The notes beneath the pieces are model-generated. The model was not told the DNA's origin and searched no databases. It saw only the letters and a program-made list of their open reading frames with translations. Both the position numbers and the translations under genes were made by a program. This document shows positions 12,505 through 23,850 of a DNA stretch of 64,000 nucleotides, piece by piece. The DNA comes from Amblyornis subalaris (lineage: Eukaryota > Chordata > Aves > Passeriformes > Ptilonorhynchidae), in contig JACAXG010000018.1 of assembly GCA_018881555.1 (NCBI GenBank), positions 7,253,634 to 7,317,633 of the forward strand, given 5' to 3'. The first letter of the stretch is position 1. Every line of letters starts with the position of its first letter.

Positions 12505-15500
12505 CTTTATCAAATAACCATAAAAAAAATGGAAGAATTTATCTTTTTTTTCTAGTTGCACATATGGTAAAGATACCTTACTATTTCTTCTCAAGAAACG
12601 TGTTTGTTCTTGCAGAATGAACCAATGAACCACCTCTTTTTTTTCCCACTGAATCCAATCCAATACCCAAAAGTATCTGCTGAAATAAAGGGACAACAGC
12701 ATGGCCGAAGGTAATCTGCAGGAAAAATATAATACACTCTCAAAATTGCAGTTTGTGGGTTTTATTTTTAATTAAGAAGCCTGAGAGTTATCAAAAGGAT
12801 CTAAGTGCAGGAAAAGTTTTAAGAGGTTATAATAAGCAGCTTTTGAGTTAGAGGTAGCAAAATATTAAATAAGTAAATTTTCAATCAGGGTAATTTTTAA
12901 TNGACCTCTAAATTAAAAATAGTTTGATTATACACTGTTTGAAGAAAATTAATTATCCGTCTTTTCCTTCAAAGTATGGAAATTTTAAGGCCAAACCAAT
13001 TTCCAAGCCAAAGTTAAAGAAGGGCAAATATAGGACTTTGAAAGCTAGGTGCAACCTTAACAATGGGGAGAATACTGCTATTCCATAATAAGGAGAAGGT
13101 AGACATGACAAAACTTCCTGAGAAGGCTACAGATTTGATAATGAGAGGGGTGAGCAAAAACCTTAAAAAAATCCGGCACTTACAGAGTTTAGCTGAAACT
13201 CCCTTCATGTGTGGTATTGAGTAGTCTGAAATGGGACCAGTACAGGGAGCTGCTCCAGGGTTGTGCTGTGTCTCAAGAGGAAATGGCAATGTGCTGGTGT
13301 TAGCAAGGAAAATGGATACTCCAAAATGGGGCACTGCATTTCCTCCTCTCTGACACATTCCTCTGTAAGTAGAACAGAAAACCGAATGGTTTCTGTTATT
13401 ATAAATTCAGCAATGCAAAGCTTGTTTCACACATGGAACCACTGCTTCTCAGTCCAGCATCTTAACTTCTTCTGTCAGTTGGTGGGGGACCTGTTAGATA
13501 AAGATAAGATGATGAAGATTCAGTCAAGGTGAAATAGCATGTTACAGCTTAACTCAGACTTCCCTGATACCATCAGGGCTGAACTTAACTGTTGGTTGCA
13601 CTTTACTTTCTGGATGTAGTGATGAAATACAGTCATTGAATTACCTTGAGTCACCCAGTTGCTGGGCAGTTCAGGTTTCTCTAAAATGTGATTATGTAGC
13701 TGAAATACTGGAGAAAGTCATATATCAGCAACAGAAATGGGTGCATAATAATTCATTTGTGACGAGGGGCCTTTTGCTTCATTTTCTGTTTGTAATTTTC
13801 ACATGCCATTATCTGATTTTTTTGGTTAAATAATTTCTATAAATATTTTTATATGCAGGTTATTGGACGGCAGTTAAATCAAAGTATCTGATATTAGAAA
13901 TACAGATATTAGAAGGGACTTTTGCTATTGGACATATCAGTCATGTGCTTTTTTCCTACTGGTTGAGGATATCTCTCAGAATCTGCCTGCTAGTAAAAAT
14001 AATAATAATTACAAATGCAAAGTCATCACTGCATTGATCATTCATGCCAATAAACCAATATGCTGGAATATTTGTGGAAAGCAAACACAAAAAGGATGTG
14101 AATAGTTAATTACAGCTCATTCATTTGAGCAACTATTTGTAAAAAATGCTTGGGAATGTTCCACCGAACAGTAGCCACTGTTATCTTCTTCCCTCTGCTG
14201 TCTTTGAGCCTCTTTGTCTGTTGAAGGACAGATGTCGGCATTCAGTTGTCTTTTCAGGACTCGTCAAAAAGCCATACCCAATGTGAAAGCTCAGCAAATA
14301 ATATTTAAAGAGAAATATAAAATAATTAAATAGAAATCCAGTGTAGAGTATAGAATTATGGTTTACACTGCCCAGTATATACTATCTGCTTGTAAAAAAG
14401 TATTTTAAATGAATGTAAAAGATCTATTAGCTAATTTTATAAGATAGAGATATTCAACTCTGGATGGATTTTCCCCAAATCCCTGGTGACTCCTTAAATG
14501 AATCTCAAAATTTAAAGTGTGATTTACAGCAAGAGTCTCATAGTTTGGAATTCCTAGCAGAAGACATATATCCCTTTATTTCAGTTTTTAGATGCATGAC
14601 TCATCTGATCCTTTTTACAGATTATTTCCAGTTAGCACATGGCATAATTCAGAGAGTTATCCACTCTGCTTCAGTCATTAAAGTAGAATTGGAAGAAAAA
14701 CTACCTGATCTCCATCCATACCCAAACGCTTCTGCCTCGCCAGCAAGAATTCACTGATTCCTTCTGGATAACTCTATTATAGACCTGACTACACTGGGCA
14801 TCAAAAAAGCTGAAGATACAATCTGCATGACATTTACATATATTTGCATACATTTGCCTGGCCAGAAAATACAGCAATTCAGATTTTCACATTGTAAGAG
14901 GGCTAATGGAAGTATTCTCTGTTCCTTTGGTGTGCCTTTAGCTTTTTTTCTTTTTCAGGCATCTGTTTTTCTCACAAACTTTCCAAGTTGTCCCCGTGTC
15001 TCAGCTTTGCTTTTGCTCAACCATCTTCAGAGATGATATTTTTTCAGTTTTTGTCCTTACCCTGACTTTACCCACTCTACACAACTTTCTCATCCCAGCA
15101 GGATTCTTTAAAAACATGTTACTTCACCTTTATTAATCTATTTGAAGAATTTGCACTGCTAGCTTTTGGTGGAGTCACTTAACTTTGTCCTTCACGATCC
15201 TCCAGTTCTTCCTCCACAGCTTCTTATATGTTATACCACCACTGTCAAAGCAGAACAGAAGAGCAGAACAGAACAAGAGGACAAGATTGGTGCTGCACTC
15301 CCTGGACTTAGGTTCCATTGAGATAATTTCAGAAGCTTTTCCATCTTGTGTCAGGCCAACACAGCCATCACAAACAGTGTGTTCAATGACAGTCAGCTAC
15401 CATCTCAGGTTTCTTGGACTGAGCACAAAAGCTACAGAACTTACCAGAGAGTTGCTGGAGAATGGAGGTAGATCTTCCAAGTCTATGTAGTCAAATATAT

Positions 15501-17876
15501 TTTGCACATTTTTCACCTCTTAAATTTCCTAGTTACAGTCTGGTCAGACGAAGAGATTGCTTCAAAAGAATCAACCATGAGGACTAGCATATTAGAGGGG
15601 GAAAAATAGGGAAAGGTTTCTTCTTAAAAACTAGAAAAAAACCCCCTCAGGATTTAGATATCTGAAGTCTATGCTAAAATAAGGAGAAAGTTGTTAATAG
15701 GCAATAGTTGTTAATTGTTAATAATGTGATTACTGTAACTCTCATAGGAACAGAAAGGCAAAAATCAACCTCTGAGCCCTTTTCCTGGGACTCAAAATTA
15801 CGCTGGATAAGATTCATGACTTCTGTAGGGACATCCATACTGCAGTTAGAGGTGCGCTCCAAGTTAGGCCAAGAGCAGCAATATTCTTTAAGGGAATCTG
15901 TTTTCTTATTCAGACTTTCAGCTGAGTCTAACTGCCAAAGCTAATCATGTTGTTTTTCCCCTAGAGCCCTGATTCAGTCAATTCAGGGGCAAAGATTTTG
16001 TATAGAATTTCTTCCCCAATTAGAGATTTCCAGAGACTGGTTTCAAGTGGCTAATGAGAATGTACAGGGATTATAAACACACTTTCTTCTGGGTATTTTG
16101 GGTATGATTAATCCTGTTTCCTGACTTCAGAACACTAATATGTATATAATGAATTCTTTCTACTGTTGTCCTCATTTTCTTTAGACTTCAGGTATGAAAA
16201 AGGGGGTGAAAAGTGAAGTTGATTAGAACTACTTTGGCATTAAACAATCGGGTTGGAGTTAAGAAAATGCTTTTGAAAGGATTTTGCTGCCACTGTTTGC
16301 AAACTGCTTGAACTTACAAAATAGCCAATGAAGGCTTAAGAACCTTGCGGCAAATTCTCTGCTGAAAGCAGGTTTATATATTCCATTTCTCATACTGTCA
16401 CCAAAAGCAAATGTATGTATTCTTGCATTAACAGTTTAAAGGTAGACTGAAGCACAGCTGCAAGAGAAGCAGTTATCAAAGTTACGGTTAAGTAGCTCGT
16501 TGCTGCTAGATGTGCAAAAAGGTTGTGCATAGTGTTTGTTCTGTTTTTATTTTAAAAGTATTTCTTAATGAATTTAGGTGAAATCTAACCAAAGAATCCT
16601 GCACATAATCTTCATCTCAAGAAATCAAACCCTGTAAGCTTGTTATTTTTGGTAGACCAGAACCTCTGCAGGAAAAATTATTGTAAAATAACTGAACAGC
16701 GTATAATGATGGGTTAGCCAGGTCAACAGAAATACTTGAGGAGTGTCATATATTCTGCCAGTAGTAAATGTATCACCAAAGCATATATCTGTCTAGGAAG
16801 GGATTAAAAAATAGATTTTAACTGCCTAAATACAGGCACTTCCTCTTTTTGGGTGATAGTCTTCCTTAAGGATAATGTAGGAAGAAGTATGTAGGATTTT
16901 AAAATTATGTTTCCCTTTGAGGAAATGCCTTGGAACCCTTCCTTTTATTCTTTCTGCTTTGGAAAAAAACAAACCAAACAAACAAAACAAATCCATTTTT
17001 TGTTTGTATGGATATGCTCTCTATTGATTCAAAATAAGAGAAAGTTTTCTGCCATTTAGTCTACCTGTTTTTTTCTTCCACTGAGCTATAACATCAGTTG
17101 GTATCTCCTCCCAGTCTCTAGTCAGGACTAAGTGAAGGAGAAAGAGGTGGTAAAATGCTGTACTAGCTATAGCTGTTAACTTTTGTTCAAGGCAACTGCT
17201 TTAGCAGATCCAAGACCTCAAGAACAAGTGTTCTGTTTCTGTGCACATATGCTTGTATTTTTCTCTGTATACTCAATACTTCAATTATGATCCTCGATTA
17301 CTGTTACTTTAAAAACTTGAACTGAATCCATGGATGTACTCCAATTTTTCTAAGTCTAAAACTGTCAGCCAGTGCTTAAATTTCAAACTCTACCTACAAA
17401 TGCCCATTTATGAGTTACATTACACAGTCGTTCACATCCACCTTCAGAGAAACAGAGTGAGAGAATCTAACTGATTGCAGAGGTTAATTTGGTCCACATA
17501 CTTTGTCAATAGTGGGTCTGAGGAAAATTAGCACCAATAATTACAATACTGGTGTAAGTCATGAATCTTATTAGGGTGATTCTTAACAATTTGAGGACTG
17601 AAGGATCATGTATGTCAGGACTTCAGTAATATCCTTGCCTTGTAATAAATGGCAAAAATAGAATTTAGCATATTTTTGTTTGCAAGCTTAATCACTATCC
17701 AAGAACGTAGAATACACAACGATCATTTTCAAAACAGCATTACGAAATTCAGATTCAAGCCAAATTGGACATGGATATTATTAGACTGTATTTCTTATAA
17801 AAGGCAAATATGTACTGACTTTATCTACTAGATCAATCAGAAATAATTTTCCTTTATTTTCCTTTTGAATGTCTGT
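12505..17876. other. non-coding stretch between two LTRs
   Basis: 5.4 kb of AT-rich DNA between LTR copies A and B. I looked for retroviral interior sequence, because same-orientation LTRs could bracket a provirus, and saw none. The two LTRs also have different target duplications. Open frames are short (about 115 codons at most) and overlap on both strands. A small A/C-rich simple patch lies at about 16964-16990. Nothing else is recognised. Confidence 0.6.
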
Positions 17877-17881
17877 ATATG

Positions 17882-18460
17882 TGTACTAGATGTCTGAGAT
17901 GGAGTTAATTTTCTCCACAGAAGCCCTCATAGCTCTGTGCTGTGCATTAGTATCTAGAAAGGTGTTGGTAACACACCAGTGTTTTGGGTACTGCTGAGCA
18001 GTGCTCCCACAGCATCAGTGCTGTCTCTCCAACATTCCCTCCTCATCCGAAGGCTGGGGGTGGGCAAGATCTTGGGAGGTGATGTAGCCAGGACTGCTGA
18101 CCCACAGGGACCAAAGGGATATTCCATACCATATGGTGTCTGCTCAAATAGAAAATCTAAGTGAAGGGCGGAGGAAGAGGGACATTCGTTCTTATGACAT
18201 TTGTCTTCCAGACCAACCATTACACGTACTGAAGCCCGGCTTCCTGGGGAGTATCTGGACATCACCTGCTGATGGGAAGCAGAGAATAAGTCCTTTGTTT
18301 TCTTTTGCTTCTGCACACAGACTTTGCTTTTGTTGTATTAAACTGCCCTCCCCTCCACCCATGAGGTGGAGACATTTTCTCCTGCCCCACCCCGCTGCGG
18401 AGGGGAGTGGTAGAGCGGCTTGGTGGGCACCCGGCATCCATGCAAGATCAATCCACCACA
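17882..18460 (+). mobile_element. solo LTR of an endogenous retrovirus, copy B
   Basis: 579-bp solo LTR, tgtactag...ccaccaca. It is flanked by a perfect 5-bp target-site duplication, atatg, at 17877-17881 and 18461-18465. It is clearly homologous to copy A along its length, including the 3' tail with the ggtgggcac and gatcaa segments. A poly(A) signal ATTAAA lies at 18337-18342. The TATA box position is mutated to an A-rich sequence near 18147. Its own duplication shows an insertion event independent of copy A. The overlapping open frames on both strands here (up to 138 codons) are LTR sequence, not genes. Confidence 0.9.
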
Positions 18461-18465
18461 ATATG

Positions 18466-19078
18466 CTACCAAGGCACTGGAATTGCTGTTTGTCATACGG
18501 GCCCATAGANGGGAGAGTTCATTTTTATTCTACCATAACACACAAGTAAAAGGTCACTGAAGTACCCAAGTATCTATTGCAATACTGGTTTGTCAGAACA
18601 CAAGGTGTCTAGCAAGTCCATGAGTGCATTTGTGAGACAATTTTCTACATGGAAAAACAGAAAACTAATGGGAGGGATGGACTTTCTGAAAATGCTTCAA
18701 CCAACAGAGAAATGAGATAAGCATTAGCATGGAATGGTAGAGTTTAAAAAGCTTGGGATGGGATACCACAAATAAAACCAATAGATTTCAAAAAAGACAC
18801 AGTGAGGCACTAGTGATACAGAGAATGAAGCTCAAGGAGAACCAGCAGATACTTCAGACATAATACTACAGCACAAGCACACAGGAAAGCTAGCAAGGGC
18901 ACTAGAACATAAATTTGACTGAAATATAAATTTGAATGTGAAATTTCAAATCAAATATACAGAAGGAGAATCTAGTTAGAAAGTAAGCATAAGTATAGAA
19001 GTGCAGCACAAATTTTGGGCCAAAGATGAGAAAAGCATGGAAACAAACTGAAATGCACATAATAAGGAACATTCTACT
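18466..19078. other. non-coding stretch between LTR B and CR1
   Basis: About 600 bp of A-rich sequence with no open frame or repeat that I can name. It may hold older decayed repeat sequence, but no motif was clear enough to call. One N call lies at 18510, close to the LTR edge. Confidence 0.5.
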
Positions 19079-19358
19079 TCCAAGTAGCAAGCAATAGGAC
19101 AAGAGGAAATGGCCTCAAATTGCACCAGGGGAAGTTTAGATTGGATATTAGGAAAAAATTCTTCACTAAAAGGGCTCTCAAGCACTGGAACAGGCTGCAC
19201 AGGGAAGTGGTAGAGTGACTATCACTACAGGTATTTAAAAGATGTGTAGATGTGGCACTTACGGACATGATCTGGTCGTGGACTTGGCAGTGCTGGTTTA
19301 ATGGTTTGACTAGATGATCTTAGAGGTCTTTTCCAACCTAAACAATTCTATGATTCTT
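19079..19358 (+). mobile_element. CR1 LINE, 5'-truncated bird-type 3' end
   Basis: About 280 bp of the CR1 3' region: the end of ORF2 (gcaccaggggaagtttag, the region encoding the R-K-x-F-F motif, ggaacaggctgc), then the 3' UTR with gatgatcttagaggtctttt, ending in attctatgattct, the CR1 terminal unit. Severe 5' truncation is normal for CR1. Because CR1 does not make clear target duplications, the 5' edge rests on loss of family similarity. It is less decayed than the CR1 nest at 8.6-11.6 kb, so it is younger. Confidence 0.92.
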
Positions 19359-20862
19359 TGTGATGTAAGAAGATAGAATTAATTAAAGATGTGAGTATTC
19401 AAAGGCAGACCAGGGGAAAAAGTAGTCTCCTATTGAGTGTAATAGAAAAGCTAATTATTGGAGATACCAAGAAGACTGACCACAGTTTTTCATCTTCTTA
19501 GGTGGTTCTTCCACTTATTTCCAGGGATAAGGGTATTCACAGAATCTAGATAAGATGGGTATTTTTGAGGAAATGTCAACAGCTTACTGACATATTAGTG
19601 TTATATTTCCACAAGCTTTATTCTCAGTCCAACATCACTCAACATTTCTATTACTAGTGACTAGAAGTATAGAAAAATTATGTTAATAGGGCACCAAGTG
19701 GGGAAGGACTTCCAGCATATTGATGTCTTGTTTAGAATCCAAGATTGATTAGACCTGACTTGAATAGTATAGAAATGTTCTAAAATATATTGTTTTAATA
19801 AATCAGATGTTCTAGATAAGTGTCAAACCTTTTATGGACACGTTTCATAAAATTAGTGTGTTGGAGTTGCCAGGACTGTAAATTCTCGTGAACAGATTAG
19901 ACAAAACAAGAGACAGGTACCACTGATCCTCCCATCCAGTGGCAAAAAACACTCATGAAGGCTTTTTCAGGTATGTCATTTGTTTTAGTCTCAACCGTGG
20001 ATTTATGAACACATGAAAAGAATAGAGGTGCTGAGATGTCTACTCGATGTCAGCAGAATCCTTACAGACTTTATGGAGTTCTGCTAAATATAATAAACAA
20101 CTTTAACTTTCCCAAAATCAGTCCTTCAGGCACAAATGTTTCATTAGTATACTAGCATTTACCTTCATCAGATATCTATGGAGCCTGCCTCATGCTCACA
20201 GCAAGGCCCTTGCCTTTCTTCTACCCTTGCAGGATTTCTATCTGTTAGAGGATAAGAAAACTGATTTATTTTCATTCTGAGTTTCAAGCTTCTATCTTAC
20301 TGGCTTCTCTAGCTTGCTGTTCCAATTTATAGATGAATTTGCTGCTTCTAAACACACAAGCAACACTACTGTAGACACATAAGACTAAAATTTACATGTG
20401 TACATGTGTGATGGTACATGTGATGTCAAACACTGGCTTTGATTTGTCCACAAAAGACAGATTACCTAGTTTCATTTTCACATACAAGATTCACAATAGT
20501 ACCTTGCCCTACCAATAATTTCTATATTCCTACAATTGTAAATTTGATTTAGTATTACACTTGAATTTCTTCTTGCTTTTCTTTTTTAAATACATAAACT
20601 CTTTGAATACACACTGAAGTCAAATCTTCCCAACTAAGGTCATCTCATATGTGGTTATGATCTATCATATGATACTTTTCTGGTATACAAACCCTAAATT
20701 TTGGCTCTTGACTTTGTCTCTCTCTTGCATTCCTTTAGTCTTACAGGATTTGGGCTTATCCAATTTACAACTGCCCTTCAAGGATTTGTATTTCTTTTAT
20801 TTCCCTATACAGATTTGATGTTATCTCTAATTTGATCTTGGACTGATGTCAGATCTTTTCTC

Positions 20863-20891
20863 AACAACTGTAGAATATATCTACAGTTGTT
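20863..20891. repeat. perfect inverted repeat, 12-bp arms, 5-nt loop
   Basis: The arms aacaactgtaga and tctacagttgtt pair perfectly across the loop atata. The stem is too short for a microRNA precursor and no longer pairing extends beyond it. Function unknown; it may be chance or the relic of a small element. Confidence 0.75.
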
Positions 20892-21791
20892 ACAGTTTAG
20901 AGCTATCTCTTATAGAGAAGACATTGAATTCTTTAGCTCTGTGATTTGACTGGACTCAGAAGTGTTTCAATAACTACTAATATTAAGCTTTAGTGTGATT
21001 TCTTGAAACAAAAAGCATTCCTTAGAGAGACAATCCCTTTTACATGTATAAAATCAGAATGAAGTGGTTTCCAGATATTTGGTGCAGTTGTGGGAACTAC
21101 AGAAGCAAAAATGGAGACAAAGAATCATCTGGCTGGAATCCACGATGTAACTGATGTCAGACAAACTTATTTTAAACCTGCTCTTTTTCTATTTGTTTCT
21201 ATTTTTCTCCCAAATAATGTAGTTTGCCTCAGACTTACAGATCTTCATTTAAAGGGTTTCCTATCAGAAACCTGCACCTGTACTGGAAAGTCACTCTGCA
21301 CTAAAATTTTGTGATAGCATTAATGCTCTGGTTTGGCAGGTGTTACTGCAGGAACAAAAGTTATATGGAAATACCTGTAGTAAGAAGAAATGACAGAAAG
21401 GAAGGGAAAGGAAGGGAATAAACATAAAGACATGATCCTCTGACAGTACAGGGTTGCTGTTATGAAGTATCCTGCCAATGACACTGCCATTTAGATTTGC
21501 CAAGATACTTGTTAACATATCATACCATGACATCTTAAAAGGCATCATTACAGTTTATCATGTTGTGATTTGTAGAAAAATAGTATGTGACAGATATTTC
21601 AGTGGAGACCATCATGACCTTAGTGTCACTGGAAAAATCACAGAACTTCCACGTGTATACTCTCCAGCATCAACAAAACTTAAGGACAAAATTAAACGGG
21701 GAAATATAAATGATTAAGTGACCTTATACATAAACCTGCACTCAGATTTGAATTTTTTTATAACACCCTTCTTAGAAGACACTTTCACCTC

Positions 21792-21806
21792 TGTGTGTGT
21801 GTGTGT
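21792..21806. repeat. short (TG)n microsatellite
   Basis: Seven and a half TG units, uninterrupted. Confidence 0.85.
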
Positions 21807-23250
21807 CTTTGTGTTCTCAAACATCTGGGATAGACACAGCAAAATGGATCACTGAAGTCTGGATTGAACCAGACCTATTGGATCACTGAATTTGTGCCAT
21901 TCCCCTGTTAAGATATTTACTAATCTATTTGTCAAACCGTATCCCTTGCTGTATTCAAGTCACTTGGGAATTCTCATTATTTTTACTTCACATTCATTGT
22001 CTTGCAACCCCAAAATTTCCTAAGACTAATTTGACAAATAACTGGCTTTAGCATTGCCTTCTTCCAGCATTTCCTCCTTCAGAAGGCTCCTGTGTATAGA
22101 ATCATGTGCTGTTGCTCCTGAAGAGATGCTCCAGTAACATGCATCTACTGGATGCATTTGGGAGTAAATTCACTATTAATGGATCATTTTGAGTTTACGA
22201 TAGTCTATAAAAACTAAGCATTGTACAGGCTTCTGATGCTTCCAGTTTCACTGTGTCCTGCTCTGAGTTCAATGGATGGAAATAAAATTTTGTTAACAAA
22301 GTGCATGTTACAAGGCTGAAGCAGAAACTTTAATGAGCATTGAATGACTTTATTTTGTGTTTTCTGGAGCATTAAGCTGGCTTTAGTACCAGCTCTTAGG
22401 GAATAATTTGTTACACCTGACTTTTGTCATAAGAGTAGATTCACTGCCTTTTTTCATCATATCTCATAATCTCTGAAAAATGTTAGCCTTAAGGAGCCAT
22501 AATAGGACAAAAAAACCGTAAATGTCTGATCAAGATATGCTTTTGAGCCAGCCAACAAAACTGATGTGACAACCTATGGACTATTTTACTGGTCAATGGA
22601 AACAAGGCCTTTTATTTTGGAGAAGCATGTGTGTACCTGTTTTGATGCAAGTTTCTCTGGTGTGAGGAAGTTATCTCCTATTTTTTTTTAGCTTTTTAGC
22701 TAGTGATGTTAGTGTCTCTAGCTTTACCTAATGCCAAGCAAGATGTTGCAAGAAGAACGAATGAAAAGCATGAGTTCAAATGCTGAAGGAGGTGGGCAAA
22801 GCCAGTGGTGACAGATAAACACAGGAGGAGTTCCAGGGAGGAACAGAATAAAAGAGCTTTTTGAAAAATAGGCAAGGGGTGTGTCCATTCTGTGCATGAT
22901 TTTCACTTCCTTATTTCATTCTATTAATTTCTATATTTTCTGTTTCTTCTATGGAAAAGTACTCATTGCCTTGGACAATAACCTTTATAAAAACTTTCAT
23001 GCAAAATTATCCTTTATTATTGCTGAATTCCATTAAATACTTTTCAATTATTTCCCAGTCATTAACTATCTGAATCCAAACAATCTATGTGGTAAAGTGT
23101 AAATAGGGATTTTCAGCCCACAGACTGCTTCCAAGGGGCCCAGAAAACTGACTAAGAAAAGACAAGCTTGTTGCCAAAGGGTTCCAATTTGTCATCCAGC
23201 ATCCTTCACTTGAAAATACGCAGAATAACATAAAACATAAAAAATATGTA

Positions 23251-23302
23251 GAATAAAAAGAATTAAAAAAAAAAAAAAAGAAAAAAAAAAAGAAAAAGAA
23301 GG
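23251..23302 (+). repeat. A-rich tract
   Basis: Roughly 50 bases, nearly all A with a few G or T interruptions. It lies about 320 bp before the CpG island. It could be the tail of a decayed retrotransposed copy, but no upstream body is recognisable, so I call only the simple repeat. Confidence 0.8.
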
Positions 23303-23625
23303 GAGATTAAAATCTTTGATGTAAATTGTACCAGAAGAAGCAATTGTCTTTTTGCATGGCTAGGGGCATATCCTTTTTACTTATTCTTTCAGGTTCTTTG
23401 TGAAGTGCCAATAGCTGTACTTGGCATTGTACAACGTTCATACAGCCTCTAGAGAAAAGAGCAGGCATTGACAAGGAGACAGGGGCAAAATAGACACTCT
23501 GCCTTGAGAAGCACAAAGGGAGTGAAAAGTGGGAGGGTTGACGGTTTTTTCTCTTATCTTTCCTGGACATCATCAAAAAAGAATGCCTTCATTTTGAAGA
23601 CTTACAATAGGGCGTTTTAGAAAAG

Positions 23626-23850
23626 ATCGCTTCACGTCGTGACGCGGCGCCCGCGAGTCCCCGCGCCGCGGGTTTGGGAGCAGCCCGCGGCTGGGTTCGC
23701 GCCGCGGAGCCGGGGCCGGGCGGCTGCAGTGCGCGCACGGCCCCGCTAGAGGGGCCAGTTGTTCCTGCCTGGCAGAGCCGCACCGCGCTCCGGGGAGGGC
23801 ATCGCCTCCTCGCACCGCCGGGCAGGTGCCACTTGTTTCCCGTCTCTAGC
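23626..23850. promoter_or_regulatory. CpG island, candidate promoter
   Basis: An abrupt GC-rich block in otherwise AT-rich DNA. By hand I count about 34 CpG dinucleotides in some 215 bp, including runs such as gccgcg and gcgccgcgg with GC-box-like ggggccggg. CpG is rare in the rest of the window, so the block is probably unmethylated in the germ line, as promoters are. No TATA box is evident. Direction is undecided. On the plus strand it is followed by CAG/GTGCCA at about 23826. On the minus strand a GTAAGT donor-like site lies near 23605. The open frames across it (up to 104 codons) follow from GC-rich DNA having few stops. Confidence 0.72.

Larger units (their letters stand above)
19359..23250. 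other. non-coding stretch with small simple repeats
   Basis: AT-rich sequence without a recognisable gene or element. It holds a perfect 12-bp-arm hairpin at 20863-20891, a purine-rich ggaaa-type repeat at 21395-21420 and a short TG run at 21792-21806, listed separately where useful. Open frames are at most about 85 codons with no motif. Confidence 0.6.

Noticed and set aside
12505..17876. Possible provirus between LTR copies A and B
   Set aside because: No gag, pol or env-like sequence is seen and the two LTRs have different target duplications.
17954..18549. Overlapping open frames of 104-138 codons on both strands
   Set aside because: They lie almost wholly inside LTR copy B, which encodes no protein in this LTR family.
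23251..23302. Poly(A) tail of a processed pseudogene
   Set aside because: No gene-like body or target duplication is visible next to the A-rich tract.
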